Position numbers and translations under genes: made by a program. From Bacteroidales bacterium (lineage in GTDB: Bacteria > Bacteroidota > Bacteroidia > Bacteroidales > UBA3824), in NCBI GenBank assembly GCA_016286055.1, contig JAEERW010000008.1, forward strand, positions 124,001 to 188,000: a stretch of 64,000 nt of DNA. Reading direction: 5' to 3'. The notes beneath the pieces were generated by a model that had not been told where the DNA came from, searched no databases, and saw only the letters and a program-made list of their open reading frames with translations. Within the stretch, counting starts at the first letter, position 1, and every line of letters begins with the position of its first letter. Positions 9,256 to 18,174 of this stretch are shown here, piece after piece.

Positions 9256-9487
9256 ATCTTTATATTTTGATAACGAAGGTAGAGAGTTTTTTTTGAGAAT
9301 AAAAAAAAATCGGTATATTTACAGCGGTTTCATATCATCACAAGTAAAATAAATTCTTCAACCATCTGAAACTTACTTTTTTACAGCGATGTGATAATTT
9401 TTATTAAAAAAATTCGTTTTTATCAATACGCTATTAAAAAAATTATTATTACCTTTATGCCTGAATTTTTAAACTGATTCGCTTAAT
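9256..9487. other. Divergent intergenic region, AT-rich
   Basis: 232 bases separate the divergent yitT-like and siaC-like genes. The stretch is AT-rich and holds a TACCTTTA (9450-9457) resembling a -7 element for the downstream plus-strand gene. TTTACAGCG occurs twice (near 9318 and 9381), which may be chance. No ORF or convincing hairpin was seen. Confidence 0.4.
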
Positions 9488-9877
9488 ATGGACAGAATAC
9501 AGATAGCCCCAACAGACAAATCGCCGGAGGTTGATTTCAATCCTTCTGAAGGTGTTCTTATGCTCAAAGGACGTTCGCTTGTAGAGGATTCTGAAAGCTT
9601 TTATCTCCCCCTCGTTGAATGGATTCAGAAATATATCGAAGATCCAAAAGAGGGAACTGTGATTGACTTTAAGTTTGAATATTTCAATACTAGTTGTTCC
9701 AAGTGGCTTATTACCATTACTAAAGAGTTGAAGGTTCTTTACGAAAAGGACCCGTCCACTCAGATCAACTGGTATTACGAAGACGACGACGTGCTCGAAT
9801 ACGGCGAAGTGATTTGCGACCTCGTGGATATTCCTATCAATATGATTGATATGGAACCCGAGGAGGAGGAAATATAA
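9488..9877 (+). CDS. SiaC-family regulatory phosphoprotein (DUF1987)
   Basis: 129 residues, matching the length of the SiaC family. In Pseudomonas aeruginosa SiaC is phosphorylated on Thr68 by SiaB and dephosphorylated by the PP2C/SpoIIE phosphatase SiaA; the unphosphorylated form controls the diguanylate cyclase SiaD. Here the same motif FEYFNTSCSKW places Thr at residue 68 exactly. N-terminal PTDKSPEVDFNPSEGVLMLKGRS and the acidic C-terminus are also typical. No SiaB-like kinase or diguanylate cyclase is adjacent, but three SpoIIE-type phosphatases are encoded in the window and any of them could act on it (inference). The gene ends at a good terminator and appears monocistronic. Confidence 0.87.
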   Translation: MDRIQIAPTDKSPEVDFNPSEGVLMLKGRSLVEDSESFYLPLVEWIQKYIEDPKEGTVIDFKFEYFNTSCSKWLITITKELKVLYEKDPSTQINWYYEDDDVLEYGEVICDLVDIPINMIDMEPEEEEI

Positions 9878-9910
9878 ATTGGTTATAGTGGTTATTTGAT
9901 TATTAATGAG

Positions 9911-9948
9911 ACGGATTCCTTGGCTCGACTGTGGATTCCGTTTTTTTT
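9911..9948 (+). terminator. Rho-independent terminator of the siaC-like gene
   Basis: Stem ACGGATTCC (9911-9919) pairs with GGATTCCGT (9933-9941) with one T-T mismatch, followed by eight T. It lies 33 bases after the stop codon and inside the apparent N-terminal extension of the next frame, arguing that the next gene starts at the later ATG. Confidence 0.8.
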
Positions 9949-9961
9949 GTTTCTATACTTT

Positions 9962-11836
9962 ATGGCAGCTAACTATCTACGAGACTTTATTCAGCAACTC
10001 AGCAATTTAGGTGAACTGAAAACTATCGACAGCTTTGTAGACCCTGTACTTCAGATATCTGAGTTTACCGACCGAGAGTGCAAGCAGCCCGGCGGAGGCA
10101 AGGCTCTTTTGTTTACCAATACTGGCACCGATTTTCCTGTGGTTACCAATATCTACGGCAGCCTTAAACGTATCTGTGCCGCTCTCCGCTGCAACAATCT
10201 GAGCGACAAGGAAGATGAAATCAGACTTTTTTTTGATATGCTCACCGCCCCCAAGGACACTCTTGCTAAGAAACTATCTGCTATTCCAAAATTGGGCAAG
10301 ATAGCGGGATTTTTCCCAAAGGTGGTTTCTGGTCGTGGCGATTGTCAGCAGGTAGTGATGCAGAACACCGACCTGTCGAAAATCCCCGTGCTGAAAACTT
10401 GGCCATGCGACGGCGGGCGATTTATCACCCTTCCGATGGTAAACACCAAAGACCCAATTTCAGGCATGCGCAATCTGGGTATGTACCGTGTTCAAATTCT
10501 CTCCAACGACACCACCGCCATGCATTGGCATCGTCACAAAACCGGGGCGCGTCATTATCAGCAATATAAGACTCTTGGCAAAAGGATGCCAGTTGCCATA
10601 GCAATCGGCGGCGACCCTGTGTATGCATATTCTGCCACTGCACCGCTACCTGACGGCGTTGACGAATATCTGCTTGCTGGATTTTTGCGTCACAAGCGTG
10701 TAAACCTTGTAAAATGTATTACTCAACCCGAAATTGAAGTACCTGCCGATGTGGATTTTGTGATAGAGGGTTATATCGACCCTGCCGAGGAGCTTGTTTG
10801 GGAAGGTCCTTTTGGCGACCATACCGGATTCTATTCGCTTGCCGACTATTATCCAAAAGTGCATGTTACGGCTATAACTCATAGAAAAGACGCCGTTTAT
10901 CCTGCCACAATCGTGGGTATTCCGCCTATGGAAGATGCATACATTGCCGTTGCCACTGAGCAGATTTTCAAGTTTCCCATCAAAGCGGCGTTTGTGCCAG
11001 AATTGGAGGATATGCACATGCCCGACTGCGGCGTACAGCACAATATTGTTATCGCCAAAATCAATTCGCAATATCCAGGCAATGCCGTAAAGGTAAAAAA
11101 TGCCCTCTGGGGTGCAGGACAGATGATGTTTAATAAGATTCTTATAGTTACCGACACCGAATTGCCTATACGCGATTATAGTCAGCTGTTCAGAGAGTTG
11201 TCAGCCAATTTTGAACCTAACCGCGATGTGTATATCGATAGGGGAGGAGTGTCTGATGTATTGGATCATGCTTCGCGCAAGTTTGCTTGTGGTGGTAAAA
11301 TCATGTTGGACGTTACAGCCAAAGAACTGTCTGTGGAGCAACCTATGCCAGCAATTGATGTCGATGGCTTAAAGTGCAAGTTCCACTCTGTTGACCATAT
11401 CGACATCTCGCTTTTGGCTTACGGTATTTCTGCCGTCATTATATATATAAGGTGTAAGGAGAAAGACACTATTAAAACAATAGCAAATCACATAGGAATA
11501 ACAAGCGGATTAAAAACCGTGCTGTTTGTAGATGACAGTTTGCCCGTCAATGATCTCAGTGCCGCCTTTTGGTACTCAGCAGGAAATATCGACCCTGCTA
11601 CCGACTGCTTTGTAATAGATAATGCCACAGGTGGATGCTTGTGTGCGGATGCTACGGCAAAAACTATTGAAGCAGATGGATTTACACGTCAATGGCCCTC
11701 CGCTGTGGTAATGGATTCCAAAACCGTGGCGGAGGTTGACAATATGCAGAATGATATATACGGCATAATAATACCCTCTCCATCGCAAAGGTTTAACAAA
11801 CTCTTTGGTGGTGAGGCAGTAAGGTTTGAAAATTAG
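9962..11836 (+). CDS. UbiD family prenyl-FMN-dependent decarboxylase
   Basis: 624 residues from the ATG at 9962; an upstream in-frame TTG at 9896 is rejected because a terminator lies between. UbiD enzymes use prenylated FMN, made by UbiX, to decarboxylate aromatic or alpha,beta-unsaturated acids. Visible signatures: GGGKALLF near the start, GMRNLGMYRVQ with AMHWHRHKTGARH, and the catalytic acidic patch EGPFGDHTGFY that carries two carboxylates of the R-E-D/E network. In Bacteroidota, 600-residue members are often assigned to menaquinone or aromatic-acid metabolism, but the substrate cannot be told from sequence. No ubiX is present in the window. It converges on the response-regulator gene with 24 bases between. 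Confidence 0.88.
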   Translation: MAANYLRDFIQQLSNLGELKTIDSFVDPVLQISEFTDRECKQPGGGKALLFTNTGTDFPVVTNIYGSLKRICAALRCNNLSDKEDEIRLFFDMLTAPKDTLAKKLSAIPKLGKIAGFFPKVVSGRGDCQQVVMQNTDLSKIPVLKTWPCDGGRFITLPMVNTKDPISGMRNLGMYRVQILSNDTTAMHWHRHKTGARHYQQYKTLGKRMPVAIAIGGDPVYAYSATAPLPDGVDEYLLAGFLRHKRVNLVKCITQPEIEVPADVDFVIEGYIDPAEELVWEGPFGDHTGFYSLADYYPKVHVTAITHRKDAVYPATIVGIPPMEDAYIAVATEQIFKFPIKAAFVPELEDMHMPDCGVQHNIVIAKINSQYPGNAVKVKNALWGAGQMMFNKILIVTDTELPIRDYSQLFRELSANFEPNRDVYIDRGGVSDVLDHASRKFACGGKIMLDVTAKELSVEQPMPAIDVDGLKCKFHSVDHIDISLLAYGISAVIIYIRCKEKDTIKTIANHIGITSGLKTVLFVDDSLPVNDLSAAFWYSAGNIDPATDCFVIDNATGGCLCADATAKTIEADGFTRQWPSAVVMDSKTVAEVDNMQNDIYGIIIPSPSQRFNKLFGGEAVRFEN

Positions 11837-11860
11837 GCAGGCAAAGAGCCTGCGCCAATT

Positions 11861-12565
11861 CTACTCCACAAACTTATATCCAACTCCTTTGACGGTGCGG
11901 ATATAGTCCTCGCCGATTTTTTCGCGGAGTTTGCGGATATGCACGTCGATGGTACGGTCGCCCACCACTATGGTGTCGCCCCAGATGGTGTTGTAGATCT
12001 CGTCGCGAGTAAATACCTTTTCGGGTTTGGAGATGAGCAACAGCAACAACGAGAACTCTTTGCGAGGCAACGAAAGTTCTTCGCCATTGTGAGTTACGGT
12101 GTATTTCTCCTTGTCGATGATGAGGTCGCCGAGGGTGATAGTTGATGATTCAGAATCAGAAGCTTCACCATCTTCGCTAAATCCAAAGCGTTTGAGCAGG
12201 GCTGTTACGCGGCTGATAAGCACTTTTGGCTTGATAGGTTTTGATATGTAGTCATCGGCACCCGCCTCGAATCCTGCAATTTGCGAGTAATCTTCGCTAC
12301 GGGCGGTAAGAAACGCGATAACCGACTTTTTGAGAGCGGGAATTTTACGCATTTCTTCGCAAGTCTCAATGCCGTCCATCTCGGGCATCATCACGTCTAA
12401 GATTATCAAGTGTGGGATAATCTCTTTAGCCAGTTTGATGGCGTCTTTGCCGTTGCTTGCTGTTGATACTTTGAATCCTGCTTTGGTGAGGTTGTACGAC
12501 AGGAATTCAAGTATGTCCTCTTCGTCGTCTACCAAAAGGATTTTGTAGTTGTTAGTTTTTGACAT
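11861..12565 (-). CDS. OmpR/PhoB-family response regulator
   Basis: 234 residues. REC domain (8-125) with acidic pair Asp13-Asp14, phosphoacceptor Asp57 (LIILDVMMPEMDG), Thr (FLTARS) and Lys (YISKPI); then a winged-helix DNA-binding domain (about 140-234) with LPRKEFSLLLLL, VFTRDEIYNTIWG and RTIDVHIRKLREKIG, ending VKGVGYKFVE. The complete residue set indicates a functional phosphorylatable transcription factor. The kinase gene lies one base upstream of its start on the same strand, so the two are translated from one transcript. The signal is unknown; similarity in architecture is to PhoB/PhoR. Confidence 0.95.
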   Translation of the reverse strand: MSKTNNYKILLVDDEEDILEFLSYNLTKAGFKVSTASNGKDAIKLAKEIIPHLIILDVMMPEMDGIETCEEMRKIPALKKSVIAFLTARSEDYSQIAGFEAGADDYISKPIKPKVLISRVTALLKRFGFSEDGEASDSESSTITLGDLIIDKEKYTVTHNGEELSLPRKEFSLLLLLISKPEKVFTRDEIYNTIWGDTIVVGDRTIDVHIRKLREKIGEDYIRTVKGVGYKFVE

Positions 12566-12566
12566 A

Positions 12567-13616
12567 TTATTCTGCTTTTTTAAGAGTGAACGAGAATGTT
12601 GTGCCTTCGTTTATTTTACTTTTTACGGTAATCAGTTCTTCGTGGGCTTCAATAATGTGCTTGACAATGGAGAGTCCGAGACCTGTGCCTCCTGTTTGTG
12701 AACTTCGGCTCTTGTCTACACGGTAAAATCGCTCAAACACTCTGTGCAACTGCGATTCTTCAATTCCTATTCCATTGTCTTGCACTTCGATTAGCCATTT
12801 TTTGCCTATGTCGAATATGCCCAAAGTGGTTTTGCCGTTTTCCTTGCCGTAATTGATTGAGTTTACAACAAGGTTCGACAGCACTTCGTAGATTTTTTCT
12901 TTGTCGCCTTTGCAGATGGCTGCTCCAGCGGGGGCGCTTGCTAACTCGAGGGTGATATTGCGTGTTTTAGCTTTTATTTCGTAAAACTCTATCACATCTT
13001 CGATACTTTTCTTTATATCGAAATTTTCGATAATAAGTTTCAATGCTCCTGACTCAAATTTTGATATGGTGCTGAGGTCTTCTACTATTTTTATTAACCG
13101 CGACACGTTTTTTTCTGCTCGGTCGAGGTATTTCATATTTATGTTTGGGTCTTCTAATCCGCTGTCTATTAAGGTATTAATATAACCTTGGATATTAAAT
13201 AGCGGTGTTTTCAGCTCGTGCGACACATTGCCGAGAAATTCTTTGCGGTATTTTTCGTTTGCTTTGAGTAGTGCAATTTCGCGAGTGCGGTCTTTTGCCC
13301 ATTTTGCCACGTCTTCGTTTACTTCGGTAATTATCGTGTCGAGGTTCATGTCTGTTTTTTCTTTTTCATGCTCTTTTTCGTGTTCCTTTTCTGATGATGT
13401 GTCTACGGGACCTGTGGCATATACCCGAGCAATATTTTTCATAAAGGTTTTTTGAAATACAACGCAAAGCACGCCGGTTTGTACCAACAACAGCAGTACG
13501 AGGGCTATTGCTTCGGTGGTGGTAATGCCATTGTTTAACATTAACACCAAGGCTTCAAGCGCAGTAAACAGCGCTGAAACTATTATAGAAACTACTATGT
13601 ACCTCTTTTTGTCCAT
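12567..13616 (-). CDS. PhoR-like sensor histidine kinase
   Basis: 349 residues. Two N-terminal transmembrane segments (about 7-27 and 36-56) with almost no periplasmic loop, so it probably senses within the membrane or cytoplasm. A charged linker (EKEHEKEHEKEK) and coiled coil lead to HisKA with phosphoacceptor His133 (NVSHELKTPLFNIQGY), then HATPase_c with the N box (LVVNSINYGKENG), DNGIGIEESQ and GTGLGLSIVK. No HAMP or PAS domain is evident. It precedes the response regulator by one base. A promoter-like pair lies 20-50 bases upstream of its start. Confidence 0.95.
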   Translation of the reverse strand: MDKKRYIVVSIIVSALFTALEALVLMLNNGITTTEAIALVLLLLVQTGVLCVVFQKTFMKNIARVYATGPVDTSSEKEHEKEHEKEKTDMNLDTIITEVNEDVAKWAKDRTREIALLKANEKYRKEFLGNVSHELKTPLFNIQGYINTLIDSGLEDPNINMKYLDRAEKNVSRLIKIVEDLSTISKFESGALKLIIENFDIKKSIEDVIEFYEIKAKTRNITLELASAPAGAAICKGDKEKIYEVLSNLVVNSINYGKENGKTTLGIFDIGKKWLIEVQDNGIGIEESQLHRVFERFYRVDKSRSSQTGGTGLGLSIVKHIIEAHEELITVKSKINEGTTFSFTLKKAE

Positions 13617-13636
13617 TTTTACTTTCTTTTGAAAGG

Positions 13637-13669
13637 CAAATTTAATAATTAAATAATAAAATAGGCAAA
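13637..13669 (-). promoter_or_regulatory. Promoter of the two-component operon
   Basis: On the minus strand TTTG (13666-13669) and TAAATTTG (13637-13644) are separated by 21 bases, close to the Bacteroidota -33/-7 arrangement, and lie 20 bases ahead of the kinase start codon. Confidence 0.5.
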
Positions 13670-13676
13670 TTTTGAC

Positions 13677-15050
13677 TTAAAATTCTTTTTTCACCTCCAT
13701 TCCTAAAATGTGGCAACCTGTGGGTGTGATTACTATGTCGTCTTCTATGCGTATTCCGCCAAAATCGCTGTATTTTAATGCTTTATCGTAATTTATAAAG
13801 TCGGCAAAACGCCTTTCGGCTTTCCATTTTTGCATTAAATATGGTATGAAATAAATTCCGGGTTCGTTGGTAAGGGTCATGTTTTCTTTTAATTCAAGGG
13901 CGTAGCGAAGATTGCATAGTCCAAACTGATGGCTTCGTTTTATGGTTTCTGAATATCCGAAATTGTCTTCGCCGAGGTTTTCCATATCGTGAACGTCGAG
14001 TCCGAGCAGGTGACCTATGCCGTGTGGAAAGAACATCGCATATGCTCCCTCGTTGATGATGTCATCGGTACCACCTGTCATAATCCCTATCTCTTTTAAC
14101 CCTTCGGTGATGATTCGGGCAGCGGCGAGGTGCACATTTAGCCAAGTTTCTCCCGGTTTAGCAACTTCCAAAACGGTTTTTTGTGCTTCTAACACTATGT
14201 TGTAGACCTCTTTTTGCTTAGGAGAGAATTTTCCGCCTACTGGTACAGATCGGGTCATGTCTCCGGCGTAATGACTGCCTGATTCTGCTCCTATGTCAGC
14301 CAAAAGTATCTTTCCTTTTTGTAAACGCTCTTTCGACGCAAATGGCTGATGAAAGATTTCGCCGTGCGTGGTGACGATGGGGGGGAAGGAGTAGAAAAAT
14401 CCCTCTTTGAGAAAAATTCGGAAGAGCGCGGCGCGGATAGAATTTTCAGATTCGTGACAGGCTGGATCTGTGGCGGCATCTATTACAAATTGTTCCATAA
14501 TTGCGGTGGTGCGTACTGCGCGTTCTATTTCGGCAATTTCTTGGGGTTCTTTTATTTTGCGCATTTCGGCTATGGCGTGGATCAAATCTGATGATTGTAT
14601 GCTTTTGAGTTTTTCTACGTGTTGGCTTAGTAAGTTTCCTATCGTTATACTCACTTGTGCTTGATAAGGAGCCACAAAGTGTATTTTGCGTCCCTTATTG
14701 CAGGCTTTGGATATAATCATTTGCAGCTGGTTGTAGTTGATTGTTTTGTTTATGCCCGACATATCTGCAAATTGGGCAAGGGTTGGTGTTGCGCCTGTCC
14801 AGATAATGTCGTCGGGGCACGGTTCTTCGCCACAGAGATATTCCTCGCCATTGTCGGTATCGAGCAAAGCTATTAATCCTGGCTCGTCAATACCTATATA
14901 ATATAGAAAGGTGCTGTCTTGTCGAAAGGGGAAAGTGTTTGATGCGTAATTAAAAGGTGTAGTATAATTGCCGGATAGGATAATGAGCCCGTGCTGAATT
15001 TTTTCTGTTAATTTTTTTCGCCGAATGGCATACGTTTCTTTGTCAAACAT
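13677..15050 (-). CDS. pepP: Xaa-Pro aminopeptidase (aminopeptidase P, M24B)
   Basis: 457 residues, cytoplasmic. The enzyme removes N-terminal residues preceding proline. The N-terminal AMP_N domain (FPFRQDSTFLYYIGIDEPG) is followed by the pita-bread fold with all five metal ligands in place: Asp in LLADIGAESG, Asp in AGDMTRSVPVGG, His in HGIGHLLGLDVHD, Glu in TLTNEPGIYF and Glu in GIRIEDDIVIT. Length suits aminopeptidase P rather than prolidase. It lies on the minus strand between the two-component pair and a divergent hypothetical gene. Confidence 0.93.
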   Translation of the reverse strand: MFDKETYAIRRKKLTEKIQHGLIILSGNYTTPFNYASNTFPFRQDSTFLYYIGIDEPGLIALLDTDNGEEYLCGEEPCPDDIIWTGATPTLAQFADMSGINKTINYNQLQMIISKACNKGRKIHFVAPYQAQVSITIGNLLSQHVEKLKSIQSSDLIHAIAEMRKIKEPQEIAEIERAVRTTAIMEQFVIDAATDPACHESENSIRAALFRIFLKEGFFYSFPPIVTTHGEIFHQPFASKERLQKGKILLADIGAESGSHYAGDMTRSVPVGGKFSPKQKEVYNIVLEAQKTVLEVAKPGETWLNVHLAAARIITEGLKEIGIMTGGTDDIINEGAYAMFFPHGIGHLLGLDVHDMENLGEDNFGYSETIKRSHQFGLCNLRYALELKENMTLTNEPGIYFIPYLMQKWKAERRFADFINYDKALKYSDFGGIRIEDDIVITPTGCHILGMEVKKEF

Positions 15051-15182
15051 GGTATTCGCAATGTTAATTTTTCGGAAAAATATACAATTTTCTACTTTTT
15101 TACAAAAAAAATCGCGAAAAAATAATTTTTGGGCAAGAGTTTTGCAAAAGATTAATTGTAAACATTTAAAACTCTAAATATC

Positions 15183-15899
15183 ATGCCGTACAGAAGATTA
15201 CCCAATACCGACGCAGCCCGAGTAAGAGCCTTGAAAAGAGCTCTTGAACTCGGTAAAAAATATTCGCCCGAAATGCTTGCTTTCAAACAGTCAACTTTGA
15301 ACAAGATTCTGGCGTTCCTCCCGATTTTTGAGCAAGCTATATTGATGCAGAAAGAATCTCACACCCGTCAGGTGACCAAGAGCAACGAATACGCAAGCGC
15401 TCTCAAAAAGGCGCGGTTGTACATATCGCATTTTATTCAGGTGTTTAACTTTGCCATAATCCGTGGAGAGATTAAACCAGAGGCGCGTAAGTTTTTTGGA
15501 ATCAATCCAAAAGACGCCAGAGTTCCTGACCTTGCAACAGAGGCTGAGGTGATTGAGTGGGGAAACCGTATTATCAAAGGCGAAAACGACCGAATTGTTA
15601 AGCGTGGCACTCCCGTCCTCAATCCTAAAATTGCCGTTGTAAAGGTTTACTTCGACGAGTTTGTTGAGAAACTCAATTTTCAAAAGATGCTTCAAAGCAT
15701 AAGCGTTCGCGCCAATGCCAAAGTTTCGGAGATGCGTCCCGAGTGCGACGCTCTGATTACCCAGCTTTGGAACGAGATTGAGAATTATTACAGCGATGAA
15801 CCACCCGCCCGCAAGCGCGAACAGGCTTCTTACTATGGAGTTTCGTATGTTTTCCGTCCCCGCGAGCGTGCTGCGGAAAAATTATCAGCCGCTTCGTAA
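15183..15899 (+). CDS. Conserved-looking hypothetical protein, helical
   Basis: 238 residues, no signal peptide or membrane segment. The composition is rich in Arg, Lys, Ala and Glu and looks mostly helical, with a basic N-terminus (RVRALKRALELGKKY). I do not recognise the family. Its stop overlaps the start of the next gene by one base (TAATG), so the two are translationally coupled. Codon use resembles neighbouring housekeeping genes, so it is likely a true gene. No functional prediction is made. Confidence 0.7.
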   Translation: MPYRRLPNTDAARVRALKRALELGKKYSPEMLAFKQSTLNKILAFLPIFEQAILMQKESHTRQVTKSNEYASALKKARLYISHFIQVFNFAIIRGEIKPEARKFFGINPKDARVPDLATEAEVIEWGNRIIKGENDRIVKRGTPVLNPKIAVVKVYFDEFVEKLNFQKMLQSISVRANAKVSEMRPECDALITQLWNEIENYYSDEPPARKREQASYYGVSYVFRPRERAAEKLSAAS

Positions 15900-16642
15900 T
15901 GATTTACGTTAACAGGCGTTCTTCGGTATTGTGCTGCCTTTTGGGCACTATGGTCACTTTGGCAGGTTTTATTGGTTTGATTTGTTACGGTTTTTCTCGT
16001 TCTAATCAGCGACTCGACGGTGTGCTACTGTCTTCGGTAGAAACCTTGCCAAAGACGCTCGAACGTCATGGTCAGGCGTGTGTGCTTGCTGATATCTATT
16101 CCGACGACGAACTTTTTATGCCCGACGACCACGAACGTGTGGTAAAGGGTAGTGTTACGCTTATTATCCGTTGGTCCGACGGCAGTGAAAACTTGCTGTT
16201 AGACTGGCACGGCGGCGCAAAGTTTCTGCGTGCGGTATCAGATGGCGATTCTGTGGCTACAGCTGTTCCTGCCGAATGTATTGAATGTGATGCTGAAACT
16301 TTTGAAAATCCTGAATCGGTGCGTCTTGTTACCGAAGGCAACCGCGTGTCGGCCACTTATTGCGGCAAGAGTTACTCTCTTGGAGGTCGTGCCGTAAAGG
16401 GTTCGCCCACTGTACTTCTCCGGCGCGAATATATGCGCTACGGTAGCCGTGTGGTTCTTGTCTACGACAAAGTAAAGAACGGTTACTATGCCGGTAGTAA
16501 TTATAAGGTGTCGCGCATAACTTCATACGAAACAGCAAAACAGCGCCGTGCCACCATTACCGGTGGCACTATCATGTTCATTTTCCTAATAATGATAGGG
16601 GTCGGGCTGTTTTTTGTGCCTGAAAGGAAATATAAGGGTTAA
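15899..16642 (+). CDS. Hypothetical membrane protein with two transmembrane segments
   Basis: 247 residues. Transmembrane helices at about 9-31 (VLCCLLGTMVTLAGFIGLICYG) and near 220-240 (IMFIFLIMIGVGLFFVP) bracket a soluble beta-rich domain of some 180 residues, giving a layout like DUF3592-type proteins, although no diagnostic motif was found. Coupled to the preceding gene through a TAATG overlap. Its 3' end overlaps the convergent gltX stop by 4 bases. Function unknown. Confidence 0.65.
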   Translation: MIYVNRRSSVLCCLLGTMVTLAGFIGLICYGFSRSNQRLDGVLLSSVETLPKTLERHGQACVLADIYSDDELFMPDDHERVVKGSVTLIIRWSDGSENLLLDWHGGAKFLRAVSDGDSVATAVPAECIECDAETFENPESVRLVTEGNRVSATYCGKSYSLGGRAVKGSPTVLLRREYMRYGSRVVLVYDKVKNGYYAGSNYKVSRITSYETAKQRRATITGGTIMFIFLIMIGVGLFFVPERKYKG

Positions 16643-18174
16643 ATAGTTATACCCTTGATTGCCTTCTCAATTCTTTTGAGTGATTCTTCTTTGCCTAACT
16701 GCTCTAAAATATCGAAGATGTGCGGACCTTTACATTCGCCGCAGAGGGCGAGGCGCATGGGGTTGAGCACTTTGCCAAACGATAGTTCGTTGGCTTTAAT
16801 CCATTCTGATACAATGGTTTCGATATTTTTTGATGTAAAATCATTGATGCCTTTTAGCACTTCGGCGGCTTTGGTGAGTATTTCAGGAGTTTCGGCTTTC
16901 CAGAATTTCTTTACGTTTACTTCGTCGTATTTTTCAGGTTCTATAAAGAAGTATTCTGATTCGTGCCAAAGGTCGTGAGTATATTTTGCGCGGTCTTTTA
17001 CCAGTTCGCAAATCTGCTCGGCACGGTCTTGTGGAACGTCGATACCTGCGGCTTTTGCGTCTTCGATGAGGTAAGGTGCAAGAGCCTTAGCCGATGAGCG
17101 TTCGATGTACTGCTTGTTGAACCATTTGTTTTTCTCAGGGTCGAATTTTGAACCAGCTTTATTAACGTGCTCAAGTGTAAATAGTTGGCAGAGTTCCTCT
17201 TTGGTAAATATCTCTTGGTCGGTGTTGCCGGGGTTCCATCCCAAAAGTGCCATCATATTGATAAACGCCTCAGGTAAGAAACCGTATTCTTTGTAACCCT
17301 TTGAAAATTCGCCAGTTTTTGGGTCGGTCCAGTTCATTGGGAAAACGGGGAAACCAAGACGGTCGCCGTCGCGTTTGCTGAGTTTGCCTTTGCCGTCGGG
17401 TTTGAGGATGAGGGGTAAGTGGGCGAACTGCGGCATAGTGTCTTGCCAGCCAAAAGCACGATATAATAAAAAGTGTAGTGGCAGGCTCGGCAGCCACTCT
17501 TCGCCGCGAATTACGTGACTGATTTTCATCAAATGGTCGTCAACTATATTGGCAAGGTGGTATGTGGGCATTCCGTCAGATTTGAACAGAACTTTGTCGT
17601 CAAGTATGGAAGTGTCGGCGTTGATTTCGCCGCGGATAATGTCGTGAAGAACGAGTTTTTCGTTTTCGGGCATTTTGAACCTTACAACGTACTGTGCACC
17701 GCTGTCTAAGAGAGCCTTTACCTCGTCGGCGGGCATTGTAAGACTGTTTTTCATAGTCATACGTGTGGCAGGTCCGTAGCTCTGTACCGATGCTTTTTCG
17801 GCTTCGAGTTTCTTGCGCATGGCTTCGAGTTCCTCTGGAGTGTCGAATGCGTAGTATGCGTTGCCGCTGTCAACTAATTGCATGGCATACTGGCGGTAGA
17901 GATGCTTGCGGTCGCTTTGACGGTATGGTCCGTATTCGCCGCCCTTGATGTCGCTCTCGTCAACATCGAGACCGATCCATTCCAACGATTTTACTATATA
18001 TTCCTCAGCACCTGGCACAAAACGTGTCTGGTCGGTATCTTCGATACGGAGGATGAATTTGCCGTTGTGCTTACGTGCAAACAGATAGTTGAAAAGCGCG
18101 GTGCGCACGCCGCCGAGATGCAGTCCCCCTGTGGGACTTGGCGCAAATCTAACTCTAACTTCTTGGTTTTCCAT
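16639..18174 (-). CDS. gltX: Glutamyl-tRNA synthetase
   Basis: 511 residues from the ATG at 18174, charging tRNA-Glu. The open frame extends 53 codons upstream but that part lies inside kdsB, so the coupled ATG (TAATG overlap with the kdsB stop) is chosen; the start MENQEVRVRFAPSPTGGLH is also the canonical one. Class I motifs: HLGG (HIGH) at about residue 18 and KLSKRDG (KMSKS). The C-terminal anticodon-binding region is complete (IRMALCGE-type helix LNPMRLALCGECKGPHIFD). Whether it discriminates tRNA-Gln is not an issue here since glnS is present nearby. Confidence 0.96.
   Translation of the reverse strand: MENQEVRVRFAPSPTGGLHLGGVRTALFNYLFARKHNGKFILRIEDTDQTRFVPGAEEYIVKSLEWIGLDVDESDIKGGEYGPYRQSDRKHLYRQYAMQLVDSGNAYYAFDTPEELEAMRKKLEAEKASVQSYGPATRMTMKNSLTMPADEVKALLDSGAQYVVRFKMPENEKLVLHDIIRGEINADTSILDDKVLFKSDGMPTYHLANIVDDHLMKISHVIRGEEWLPSLPLHFLLYRAFGWQDTMPQFAHLPLILKPDGKGKLSKRDGDRLGFPVFPMNWTDPKTGEFSKGYKEYGFLPEAFINMMALLGWNPGNTDQEIFTKEELCQLFTLEHVNKAGSKFDPEKNKWFNKQYIERSSAKALAPYLIEDAKAAGIDVPQDRAEQICELVKDRAKYTHDLWHESEYFFIEPEKYDEVNVKKFWKAETPEILTKAAEVLKGINDFTSKNIETIVSEWIKANELSFGKVLNPMRLALCGECKGPHIFDILEQLGKEESLKRIEKAIKGITI

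Noticed and set aside
9896..9961. TTG start giving a hydrophobic N-terminal extension to the UbiD-family protein
   Set aside because: The stretch contains the siaC terminator hairpin; the family N-terminus begins at MAANYLRDFI.
11837..11860. CAGGC-AAAGA-GCCTG hairpin as terminator between convergent ubiD-like and response-regulator genes
   Set aside because: Only a five-base core stem and no T-run on either strand.
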